This document shows, piece after piece, positions 30,583 to 38,636 of a stretch of 64,000 bases of DNA. The notes under the pieces are model-generated. The model made no database searches. It saw only the letters and a program-made list of their open reading frames with translations, and was not told the DNA's origin. The stretch comes from Rhizobium sp. 32-5/1 (GTDB lineage: Bacteria; Pseudomonadota; Alphaproteobacteria; Rhizobiales; Rhizobiaceae): NCBI RefSeq assembly GCF_029537235.1, contig NZ_CP120638.1, positions 2,916,501 to 2,980,500 on the forward strand, read 5' to 3'. Positions within the stretch are counted from its first letter, which is position 1, and each line of letters begins with the position of its first letter. The translations under genes were made by a program, and so were the position numbers.

Positions 30583-31901
30583 GGTTCCGCCCATTCCTTG
30601 TCATCCAGCGCCTGCAGCATCGGTCGCCCTTCGACAACAGCGATGATCTGCTGTGCAATTCCTGTCCACGTGAATAGGCTGCGGGCCTTGTGCGCACCCA
30701 TGCGCGACAGGCGTCCATAAAGCCGTTCGTGTTTCAGCGGTTTCATCATGGTGATGCCGAGGTCATACTTGTCGAACGGATCGGCAAAGAGCGCATGGCG
30801 TCCGTAGCTGACTGCACGGTAGAGGCCGCCGTGGACGGTGATGATCGTCGGCGTGCCGCTTGCCATAGCCTCGATCGCCGTCATGCCAAAGGGCTCGTAG
30901 CGGCTCGACAGGACGAAGAGATCGGCAGCGCGATAGTAGTCGGGCAGGTCGTCGTCTGCGACGAAACCGGAAAAGTCGATCCGGTCTTCCAGGTTCAAAT
31001 CGGCGGCCCTGGCCTTCAACTCGTCAAGGATGGTCTTTTCGAAGTCATCCATGTTCTCGCCGCCCACGGCCAGCAACAGGCGTGCCTCCGGTTCGCGCTC
31101 CGCCAGCACGCCGAAGGCGTCGATCAGGAGATCGTAGCCCTTGTTCGTTGCCAGTCGCCCGAGCGCAAGCACGACCTTGCCCTCGAAACCAAGCCGCTGG
31201 CGGGCCATTTCGCGGGAGGCGGACGAAACCGGAAAGAACCGGTTGTCGTCATAGCCTGGCGGCACCATGTGCACCCGGCTCTTGGCCAGTCCGTAGTCGT
31301 CCACCAGCACGTCGAGTTGCACCGGGGTCGTGGCGATGACGATGTCGCAGCTTCGGTAGATGATCAGTTCATGCTTGATGCGTTCGGAAAAATTGAATTC
31401 CGCCTCGAACGTATCCGCCTTTTCCGGGTAGTCGGTTTCCATCTGCCGCTTCTTCCAGAGGCCGAGCGAATGCGGCGTGTGAATATGCGGCACGGACAGG
31501 GCTTCCGATAGGCGCTGGCCGGCAACGCCGGCGTCCCAGTAATGGCTGTTGATGAAGGTGTAGTTGAGATCGTTGCGCTTGATGAAGCGCAGCGCATTTT
31601 CGCACCATTCCATCAGCGAGCGATGCAGATATTCCTTCGGAATGAAATCGGGGCCGCCGCAGGGAATGCGGATCACCCGAACCCGATCATCTACTGCGTC
31701 GAATTCCGGCTGATCCTCGAAGCGCCGGGTATAAACATCAACGGTATAGCCAAGCTGGGCAAATTTGCGCGCGAGTTCGATGACGTAGACGACCTGCCCG
31801 CCGGTATCGGCGGCGCCCAGCGGCGGTATCGCGGCAACATAGCCATGGGTGGAGATCAGCGCGATGCGTGGAAAACGCCCCGGATCTGCGGAAGTACTCA
31901 T
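30564..31901 (-). CDS. GT4 glycosyltransferase, mannosylfructose-/sucrose-phosphate synthase
   Basis: About 445 residues. The N-terminal Gly-rich loop ADTGGQVVYVIELARKF and the fructose-6-phosphate-side segment HIHTPHSLG are those of sucrose-phosphate-synthase-like GT4 enzymes; the donor-site motif FVLSSRYEPFGMTAIEAM holds the EX7E arrangement. AAGGAACTG precedes the ATG at 31901. It is the upstream partner of the HAD phosphatase. By analogy with Rhizobiales MfpsA the donor could be GDP-mannose (product mannosylfructose phosphate, a compatible-solute precursor); UDP-glucose/sucrose is the alternative. The sequence alone does not decide. Confidence 0.86.
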   Translation of the reverse strand: MSTSADPGRFPRIALISTHGYVAAIPPLGAADTGGQVVYVIELARKFAQLGYTVDVYTRRFEDQPEFDAVDDRVRVIRIPCGGPDFIPKEYLHRSLMEWCENALRFIKRNDLNYTFINSHYWDAGVAGQRLSEALSVPHIHTPHSLGLWKKRQMETDYPEKADTFEAEFNFSERIKHELIIYRSCDIVIATTPVQLDVLVDDYGLAKSRVHMVPPGYDDNRFFPVSSASREMARQRLGFEGKVVLALGRLATNKGYDLLIDAFGVLAEREPEARLLLAVGGENMDDFEKTILDELKARAADLNLEDRIDFSGFVADDDLPDYYRAADLFVLSSRYEPFGMTAIEAMASGTPTIITVHGGLYRAVSYGRHALFADPFDKYDLGITMMKPLKHERLYGRLSRMGAHKARSLFTWTGIAQQIIAVVEGRPMLQALDDKEWAEPWNDGD

Positions 31902-32010
31902 ATCTTCAGTTCCTTGAATCAACCGGGATTTTGAAGGCCCGGTAGAATTTTGCGGAGAAGCCATTTCGGCGAAACTCTGTTCCAGAGTTAGGGCGGGGAC
32001 ATTGATCGTC

Positions 32011-32041
32011 CAGAAAATTTGCGGCAGGTGCAGAAAATTTG
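32011..32041. repeat. 11-bp direct repeat, 20-bp period
   Basis: CAGAAAATTTG occurs at 32011-32021 and 32031-32041, two helical turns apart. It lies in the 446-base gap (31902-32347) between the synthase gene (minus) and the sigma factor (plus), upstream of the synthase start. Possibly a regulator site for osmotic or carbon control; function unknown. Confidence 0.4.
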
Positions 32042-32101
32042 ACTTTTCAGCCGATGCAGGTGCCGCTGAAAAAGCGAGCAAGCAGCCGGATCCGGTCGAT
32101 A

Positions 32102-32128
32102 TTATCCTTCGAAATCGCTGAAGGATAA
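32102..32128. promoter_or_regulatory. 9-bp perfect inverted repeat in the synthase/sigma intergenic gap
   Basis: TTATCCTTC (32102-32110) and GAAGGATAA (32120-32128) flank a 9-base centre. It could be an operator or a small hairpin for the divergent genes. The rest of 31902-32347 shows no convincing gene; a 14-codon frame beginning MTKAVQSAF just before the sigma gene is too short to call. Confidence 0.4.
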
Positions 32129-32347
32129 AACGTCATTTAAAGATGATAAAAAGAGACAAGTTTCTGAAGCCTTGTGTTATAGGTCCCCAGCGTCCCGTTT
32201 TGGAAGATGGAGATATGGGCGCAGATGCCGGCATCTCCCTTGGATATCCAGGCAGGATTGGCAACCGAAGCCGAAAGGAATGCGGCAATGACAAAAGCTG
32301 TGCAGTCGGCTTTCGAAAATTCGCTTTCGTGACTGGAGTTGTAGGTC

Positions 32348-32857
32348 ATGGCAGACGCCGAAATCCGTACCAGTCTCTATATTGAGAACCGCAAGGCGCT
32401 GATCGAATACGCGACACGCATTCTTGGGTCCCGCGAAACGGCTGAGGATGTCGTGCAGGAAGCGTTTCTGCGTTTTGCGCCAGCCAATACGAGTTTCGGT
32501 TCTGCAAAGCAGACGGTTGGCTATCTCTACCGGATTGTCCGCAATCTGGCTTTCGACGCCTTGAAGCGGCGCAAGGTGGAGGCGCGGGAGCAGAATGGAG
32601 ATCCGCCCTTCTGGTCGATCCCCGGCGAGGAACGCACCCCCGAACAGACATTGCTTTTGAGCGACGAACTCCGGCAGATTTCGCTGGTCCTTTCCGAATT
32701 GCCCATTGATGTGCGCATCGCACTCGAAATGCACCGCTTCGGCGATTACACATTGGATGAAATTGCCGAACGGCTGGACATATCCGTTGCGACCGCACAC
32801 CGGCATGTCCGCACGGCCATGATGCGGATCGCTGCACGGCTGACGGTGGATCCATAA
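32348..32857 (+). CDS. ECF sigma factor, FecI type
   Basis: RNA polymerase sigma factor of 169 residues with region 2 (LGSRETAEDVVQEAFLRF) and region 4 (MHRFGDYTLDEIAERLDIS, HRHVRTAMMRI). It is followed by a FecR-type anti-sigma regulator and an STN-containing TonB receptor, the standard cell-surface signalling trio for siderophore uptake. It is expected to switch on the receptor, and possibly the biosynthetic genes, when iron-siderophore binds outside. Two near-identical candidate promoters for it lie at 32873-32901 and 33989-34016. Confidence 0.93.
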   Translation: MADAEIRTSLYIENRKALIEYATRILGSRETAEDVVQEAFLRFAPANTSFGSAKQTVGYLYRIVRNLAFDALKRRKVEAREQNGDPPFWSIPGEERTPEQTLLLSDELRQISLVLSELPIDVRIALEMHRFGDYTLDEIAERLDISVATAHRHVRTAMMRIAARLTVDP

Positions 32858-32872
32858 AGGACGGCGGTTTCG

Positions 32873-32901
32873 TGAAAAAAACCGCGGACCGATCGTCTTT
32901 G
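32873..32901 (+). promoter_or_regulatory. Candidate ECF-sigma promoter upstream of fecR
   Basis: TGAAAAAAA, then an 11-base spacer, then TCGTCTTTG. The same two blocks with the same 11-base spacer recur upstream of the receptor gene (33989-34016). The CGTC-type -10 block and A-rich -35 block suit FecI-like sigma factors. It is about 70 bases upstream of the fecR start. Confidence 0.6.
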
Positions 32902-32969
32902 TCATAGAACGGATAATTCGGCGGGAAATGTGCCACGTGGCATGAAAATTGGGCCGATGCAGGTGTAAT

Positions 32970-33954
32970 TTGAGCCGAGAAAACGAAATCCCTGTCGCCA
33001 CACTGGAAGAAGCCATGGACTGGTTTCTGCAGCTGAAGGCAAAGCCGAACTGTCCGGACAGCGACGGCGAATTCCAGAGCTGGATGGGTCGCTCGCCGGT
33101 GCATCAGCGCGCCTGGGACCACGCATTGAAAACCTGGCAATTGATGGGCGAGGTGGCACCGGTCCACCAGCATCTCTGGCCCGCGGACCTGCCGGTCATG
33201 GGACACGTGCCCATACGCCGGCGCAGGCTGCTGCGGGCAGGTGGGGTCGCCGCCGTGCTTGCGGCTGGCCTGATGGCCGTGCTCGCAGCGCCGTCGCTGC
33301 TGGTCTGGTGGCAGGCGGATTATATGACCCGCACGGCGGAAAGCCGGATTGTCACGCTCGAAGATGGGACCATTGTTCACCTGGGCGGCGACAGCGCGAT
33401 CCGAACGGATATTTCACAGACCGGACGGAACGTCACGCTTTTGGCGGGCGAGGCATTCTTCGAGGTTGCGCATGATGCCGCCTTGCCTTTCTCGGTCGAT
33501 GCCGGCGGCGTCAAGGTCATGGTTCTCGGAACGGTCTTCGATGTCCAGCTTGCCGGTGGCGAGATCGACAGTGGAACTGGCGCAGGGGCGCGTGGCCGTG
33601 TCCTATAACACCACTGAGCGAAAGGAGAATTTCGAACTTTCGCCCGGTGAGATGGCTGTCGTCGATCATGCAAGCGGCGCCGTTGCGCGTGATACGATTG
33701 CGCCGGAGGATATTGCCGCCTGGCGGCACGGGCGGATGTTCGTCAATGACGTGACGATCGGTGACGTTGTCGAGCGACTGCAGCGATATCACCGGGCATG
33801 GATCAGCGTTCCGGACCCGAGGCTGGCGGCGCGCCGCGTGACCGGTCTTTACGATCTGACCGATCCGGATCGTGCCCTGCAGGCGCTTGTCCAGCCCTAT
33901 GGCGGCAGGCTGCGAAAGGTGACGGATTACGGCCGCGTGCTGACGCAGTTTTAA
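32970..33954 (+). CDS. FecR-family anti-sigma/sigma regulator (frameshifted)
   Basis: Inner-membrane signal relay of about 327 residues. The cytosolic N-terminal part (ATLEEAMDWFLQLKAKP, FQSWMGRSPVHQRAWDHA) is the usual FecR_N; a single membrane segment follows (VAAVLAAGLMAVLAAPSLLVWW), then the periplasmic FecR domain (ESRIVTLEDGTIVHLGGDSA). The frame changes near 33561-33572; removing one base (or adding two) gives GGEITVELAQGRVAV. This is the only break in the window that looks like a gain. The start is probably the TTG at 32970 (AGGTG upstream). Confidence 0.87.
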
Positions 33955-33988
33955 GCGGAGAAAAAACTCAAGAAAATATGAATTCGGA

Positions 33989-34016
33989 TGAAAAAATCCG
34001 GAGCGGGTCGTCTTTG
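33989..34016 (+). promoter_or_regulatory. Candidate ECF-sigma promoter upstream of the TonB receptor
   Basis: TGAAAAAA, 11-base spacer, TCGTCTTTG: nearly identical to the site at 32873-32901. About 55 bases upstream of the receptor ATG at 34069. Supports autogenous control of receptor expression by the adjacent FecI-type sigma factor. Confidence 0.62.
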
Positions 34017-34068
34017 GTCGGAAGCGCATGCCTGGGGGCTATGTGCCTGCAACAGAGACGGGGGTAAA

Positions 34069-36366
34069 ATGATTTCGCCGCGATGCCGTACAGGTAGTGT
34101 TTTTCTTAGGTCGACCAGGGCCCGCAGCATTGCGTTGCGCCTTCTCGCCACAACGGCAATTGTCGGATTTTCGTCGCTTTCTTTGGGCGCGGTGCAGATG
34201 GCCGCTGCACAGGACACCACGTCCGGCGTCAGTGCCAGCCGTGATTTCGACATCCCGGCGCAATCCCTGGCAGGCGCTCTCAACGCCTTCGGTCGTCAAT
34301 CCGGGCTTCAGGTGACGCTTGCTGCCGAGACGTCGCGCGGTGTCCGTTCCAGTGCGGTCAGTGGCTCCCTTCCGCCGGCCCAGGCGCTCTCGCGGCTTCT
34401 TTCCGGCACGGGAATTTCCTACGAAATCTCGGGCGGCACGGCCGTTATCGGATCGTCCGACGCTGAATCTGTCGTGGATACCGGCCACGTGAGTGCTGAC
34501 GGTGCGACCGTCCTGGAGCAGATCACCGTCTATGGCAGTGGCCAAGGCAGCCCGGGTGAAGTCGTGATTTCTGCGGAGGATCTGGAGCAGAAGAAGCCGG
34601 CGAGCATTGCCGATGTCTTTAAGGGCGAGCCCGGTATCTCGGTCGGCAGTTCGTTGCCGATGTCGCAGAAGGTCTACGTACACGGCATCGAGGAAACGAG
34701 CCTTGCCGTGACCATGGACGGCAGCCGCCAGAACAACAAGATCTTTCACCACAGCGGCACGAACCTCATCGATCCGGGTCTGCTAAAGAGCGTCGGCGTC
34801 GATGCTGGCGTAGCGCCGGCCGATGCCGGCCCAGGCGCGCTGGGTGGTGCCATTGCCTACGAGACCAAGGATGCGCGCGACCTGCTCGACGGCGATGGCT
34901 TCGGCGGCTTTGTCACCTCCAACTACAATTTCAACAGCGACACCGTAACGACCGGACTTTCGGCCTATGGTATGCAGGACGGGCTGGAGTTTCTGGGCTA
35001 TTTCAACTTCGGAAACGGCGACAATTTTACGGCCGGCAATGGCGATGAAGTCGGCGGTACGAGCACCGATCTGCTGAGCGGCCTTGGCAAGCTTGCCTAC
35101 GAATTCGACAGTGGCGACCGCGTCGAAATCAGCCACGAACAGATCCGCGACCACGCGCCCAGGCCATTCCGCGCGAATATCGGCGCCATTGCAGGACGTC
35201 CGGCAGAGCCGCGCGAATACAAGCTCGATCGGCAAAATACTGTCTTTACCTACACGGACAGCACGCCGGAAGGCTGGTGGGACCCGACACTTCTGCTTGC
35301 CTACAGCAAGGCCCAACTGGAAGTTCCGATCATTCCGCGCGTCGGTCCCAGCTATCCCGGCACGGGCACGACGGACAGCCTGAACGGCAAGTTTGAAAAC
35401 AAGTTTTCCTTCGACATCGGGCATATTGTTGCCGGTGTCGATTTCTACGACGATGAGGCGGAATACGAGGATCCCTTCGATCCTGGCAAGGAGAAGTCGC
35501 GCAATCTCGGCATTTATGCGCAGGCGCGCATCGAGCCGTTCGACAGGACGCGACTTTCCTTCGGTGCGCGCGGTGATACCCAGAAATTCACCGGCACGAC
35601 CGGCGAAGAATGGAGCAATTCCGGCTTCAGCGGCAATATTTCCGGCGAATACGACCTGATCGAGGATCTGCTGGTCGCAAAAGTCGGCTATTCGCATGTC
35701 TGGGCAGGAATACCTCTTGCCGAAAACTTCATCTTGAACCCCGGCTGGAATTACGGATCTGGGCCAAAGCCTGTCACGGCCGACAACTACATTGTCGGGC
35801 TTGAGGCCAACCACAACGGATTCACCCTGGAAGGCAGCCTGTTCCAGACCGATCTCGATGATGCTCGCACGCCCCGCTACGGCGTCCTGCTCGGCGTCGA
35901 TGCCCATGATGTCCGTTCGCGCGGCTTCGAAATCGGCGGCGGCTATAACTGGGGCGATGGTTATTTCAAAGTGAAATACGCCAACATCGACGTCGAGATT
36001 GACGGCCAGCCGGCCGATTCCGACCTCGGCACCTATCTCGCCACGCCCGCCGGACAAATTATCACCCTGCAGGCGGTGCATACCTTGACCGACTGGGGCG
36101 TGACCTTCGGCGCCGATGCGGAAATCGCGCTCGACTATGATGATGTCGCTGTCGGTAACCAGCCTTTAGAGGGCTACGAGGTCGTCAACGCCTATGTCGA
36201 ATACGTGCCGCCCACGCACAAGAACCTGACATTCCGGGCAGAGTTGAAGAACATCTTCGATGAGACCTATGCGGACCGGGCAACCTATGGCCAGGAATTC
36301 GGAACGGTGACGCCGCTTTACGAATCCGGCCGTGCCTTCATCCTGACGGCCAAAGCCACGTTCTGA
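34069..36366 (+). CDS. TonB-dependent siderophore receptor with STN signalling domain
   Basis: Outer-membrane receptor of 765 residues. A signal sequence (IALRLLATTAIVGFSSLSLG, then AVQMAAAQD) is followed by an STN domain (RDFDIPAQSLAGALNAFGRQS) that talks to FecR. Then come the plug (ISAEDLEQKKPASIADVFKGEPGISVG) and a 22-strand-type barrel ending in aromatic AFILTAKATF. The start at 34069 is chosen for the membrane-leader position. Given the asb genes downstream, the ligand is probably the petrobactin-like siderophore made here; this is inferred from context. Confidence 0.92.
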   Translation: MISPRCRTGSVFLRSTRARSIALRLLATTAIVGFSSLSLGAVQMAAAQDTTSGVSASRDFDIPAQSLAGALNAFGRQSGLQVTLAAETSRGVRSSAVSGSLPPAQALSRLLSGTGISYEISGGTAVIGSSDAESVVDTGHVSADGATVLEQITVYGSGQGSPGEVVISAEDLEQKKPASIADVFKGEPGISVGSSLPMSQKVYVHGIEETSLAVTMDGSRQNNKIFHHSGTNLIDPGLLKSVGVDAGVAPADAGPGALGGAIAYETKDARDLLDGDGFGGFVTSNYNFNSDTVTTGLSAYGMQDGLEFLGYFNFGNGDNFTAGNGDEVGGTSTDLLSGLGKLAYEFDSGDRVEISHEQIRDHAPRPFRANIGAIAGRPAEPREYKLDRQNTVFTYTDSTPEGWWDPTLLLAYSKAQLEVPIIPRVGPSYPGTGTTDSLNGKFENKFSFDIGHIVAGVDFYDDEAEYEDPFDPGKEKSRNLGIYAQARIEPFDRTRLSFGARGDTQKFTGTTGEEWSNSGFSGNISGEYDLIEDLLVAKVGYSHVWAGIPLAENFILNPGWNYGSGPKPVTADNYIVGLEANHNGFTLEGSLFQTDLDDARTPRYGVLLGVDAHDVRSRGFEIGGGYNWGDGYFKVKYANIDVEIDGQPADSDLGTYLATPAGQIITLQAVHTLTDWGVTFGADAEIALDYDDVAVGNQPLEGYEVVNAYVEYVPPTHKNLTFRAELKNIFDETYADRATYGQEFGTVTPLYESGRAFILTAKATF

Positions 36367-36391
36367 TTGGCGAAGGCAAGAGACGACCACC

Positions 36392-36414
36392 GGTGCGGGA
36401 GAGTTTCCCGCACC
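36392..36414 (+). terminator. Stem-loop after the receptor gene
   Basis: Perfect 9-bp arms (36392-36400 with 36406-36414), 5-base loop, no clear T-run. It may attenuate read-through from the receptor into the DUF2218 and asb genes, since no other strong promoter is obvious between them. Confidence 0.5.
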
Positions 36415-36443
36415 TATCATTGCGAAGATCACGGGAGTTCCTG

Positions 36444-36734
36444 ATGCTGGAAGCAACGACGCGTTTCCCGACGGAAAATGGCCAAAAGTACCTGACCCAG
36501 TTGTGCAAGCATTTTGCGCACAAGATCGAAGTGGAGCAGGTCGATGCGCGCGGGGAACTCCGGTTCTCCTGTGGAACCGGCTATCTCGAAGCCGAACCGG
36601 ACGCGCTGAAAATCCGGGTGGAATCGCCGAACGCCGCACAACTGATGGACACGAAATCGGTGGTCGAGAGCCACCTGCTGCGGTTTGCCTTCAGGGAACC
36701 GTCCGGTCCGCTGCAATGGCATTCTGCCGATTGA
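36444..36734 (+). CDS. DUF2218-family protein
   Basis: A 96-residue cytosolic protein of unknown biochemical function. It shows the family pattern: YLTQLCKHFAHKIEV near the N-terminus, a GELRFSCGTGYL strand, and HLLRFAFREPSGPLQW at the end. GGGAG precedes the ATG at 36444; the upstream in-frame ATG at 36393 overlaps the hairpin and is less likely. DUF2218 genes are often found beside siderophore receptors and biosynthesis genes, so a role in iron or siderophore handling is probable but unproven. Confidence 0.85.
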   Translation: MLEATTRFPTENGQKYLTQLCKHFAHKIEVEQVDARGELRFSCGTGYLEAEPDALKIRVESPNAAQLMDTKSVVESHLLRFAFREPSGPLQWHSAD

Positions 36735-36845
36735 TCAGAGGATTGCCGGCGCGTGACGCCCGGCTTGAAAACAGAATTCAAGGCGGCCTTCCTAACGAGG
36801 GGGTTAGCCATGGCGCGATGATGCAATCGTGTGCCGAGGATGGAC

Positions 36846-38636
36846 ATGACACAATCGTCTAGGCAAGCAGCGGAAAAGACGACGTTCCAGAGTTTTGCAA
36901 ACTGCTATTTGCGGGAGGTAAATTCCGGGGCGTTCGTTCGACATAGAGCAGTCAACGGACCGGCTGCCGATTGCGTCGAGTGGTCATTGCCGGGCCAGCA
37001 TATGTTCCTTAGGGCGGAGGTGGTTTCGCGCTCGATTTGCGGTCCGCACCAGTTCGGTCGGGTCTGGAGCCGTGGCGCATCGGACCCGGTCTGGCGGCAG
37101 GTCGAGTTGCTCTCGGCCCTTCATTGCCTCGTGCACGAGTCCTATCGCCACATCGAGGACGGTCGGGCAGAGCAGATGCGCGGCTTCGAGCTCGAATTGC
37201 TGATGCGTGTTCTGGACAGCTATCAGCAGACGGCGCTCTATCTCGACAAGGCCCGCGAACGGCCAGTGGAAAACGATCATTTCATCGAGGCGGAGCAGTC
37301 CTTGGTCTTCGGGCACTGGCTGCATCCCACGCCAAAGAGCCGGCAGGGCATGACCTTCTGGCAACAGGAAAGCTACGCTCCGGAATTACATGGCCAGTTC
37401 AAGCTGCATTATTTCGCAGCCCGGATGGATCACGTCCGCCACGATTCCGCCAGAGCCATGACGGCGCCGGACATGGTGGCGGCAATCGCAGGCAAAGACG
37501 GCGATGGGCCGGTGGTCCGCACAGGGGAATATTTGCTTCCCATGCACCCGCTGCAGGCGGAGGCTCTGCTGCTGGATCCGGACATTCAGGCGCTGCAGCG
37601 CGACGGTGTCCTGCGCCATCTCGGCCCGGCCGGGCCGCTTTTTACCGCAACGTCCTCTGTGCGCACCGTCTACGGCGCCGAGCAGGAGTGGATGCTGAAA
37701 TTTTCCCTTCCGGTACGCATCACCAATTCCGTGCGGCTCAACCGTAGGCACGAACTCGATGCGGGCGTCGCCATGGCAAAACTCGTCGACAGGATCGGTT
37801 TTGCCAAGCGGTCGACGCATTTCCGCATCATCCAGGATCCTGCCTTTATGACGCTTGATCTGCCCGGCCGTGCCGAAAGCGGTTTCGAGATGATCCTGCG
37901 TGAGAACCCGTTTTCCGGTCAGCGCGGCTCCGGTGTCGTGACCATGGCGGCGCTGACCGCTGACCCAATGCCGGGTGAAGCATCCAGGCTCATGCGATTG
38001 ATCGCCCACCTCGCCAAGGCCGGCGGGCAGTCCATCCAGACGGTCAGCCTCGATTGGTTCCAACGCTATCTTGAGTGCGCCGTGGAGCCGCTGATCCGCT
38101 TTTTCGACGATTTCGGCGTGGCGCTCGAAGCCCACCAGCAGAACAGCCTCATCGATATCTCCGGCGGATATCCGCGCTTCAGCTATTACCGCGACAATCA
38201 GGGCTTTTACCTTTCCGAGCGCTATCGCAGCCTGCTTGCGGCGCATGTGCCGGAGACGGAAAACATCGCCTCGCTCTATTTCGCCGAAAGCGAAATTCGC
38301 GATCGCTTCTGCTACTACCTCATCGTCAACCAGGTCTTCTCCGTCATCAGCCGTATGGGTCATGACGGGCTCTGCGAAGAAGGCGCGCTGTTGTGCTTGC
38401 TACGCTCGCATCTGGAGCAATGCGCGCTTGGCATGTCGGGGGCGGGGCGGGATTTTGCCCGCCATGTTCTGGATCAGCCGACCATCACCTCCAAGGCCAA
38501 TCTGACAACGCGGTTGTTCGATGTTGACGAGCTGCAGTCCGCGGTAGGTGCCAGCCTCTATCGACAGATACCGAACCCGCTGCGCGGCCCTTCCGTGCTG
38601 GCCATGACGAGGACGAGCCATGCCATTGCCTCATGA
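36846..38636 (+). CDS. asbA: NIS siderophore synthetase, IucA/IucC family (AsbA-like)
   Basis: ATP-dependent synthetase that joins a carboxylate (citrate in petrobactin) to an amine; 596 residues. The family ATP-site region is visible (FTATSSVRTVYGAEQEW, MLKFSLPVRITNSVRLNR), as are the C-terminal FDDFGVALEAHQQNSL and RDNQGF segments. GAGG lies just before the start, with ATG at 36840 or 36846. It is the first of six genes whose order and families match asbABCDEF of petrobactin biosynthesis. In Bacillus AsbA condenses citrate with spermidine; the polyamine here is unknown. Confidence 0.87.
   Translation: MTQSSRQAAEKTTFQSFANCYLREVNSGAFVRHRAVNGPAADCVEWSLPGQHMFLRAEVVSRSICGPHQFGRVWSRGASDPVWRQVELLSALHCLVHESYRHIEDGRAEQMRGFELELLMRVLDSYQQTALYLDKARERPVENDHFIEAEQSLVFGHWLHPTPKSRQGMTFWQQESYAPELHGQFKLHYFAARMDHVRHDSARAMTAPDMVAAIAGKDGDGPVVRTGEYLLPMHPLQAEALLLDPDIQALQRDGVLRHLGPAGPLFTATSSVRTVYGAEQEWMLKFSLPVRITNSVRLNRRHELDAGVAMAKLVDRIGFAKRSTHFRIIQDPAFMTLDLPGRAESGFEMILRENPFSGQRGSGVVTMAALTADPMPGEASRLMRLIAHLAKAGGQSIQTVSLDWFQRYLECAVEPLIRFFDDFGVALEAHQQNSLIDISGGYPRFSYYRDNQGFYLSERYRSLLAAHVPETENIASLYFAESEIRDRFCYYLIVNQVFSVISRMGHDGLCEEGALLCLLRSHLEQCALGMSGAGRDFARHVLDQPTITSKANLTTRLFDVDELQSAVGASLYRQIPNPLRGPSVLAMTRTSHAIAS

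Noticed and set aside
32143..32385. Possible 80-codon gene upstream of the sigma factor
   Set aside because: It overlaps the sigma start, has no recognisable motif, and the region looks regulatory.
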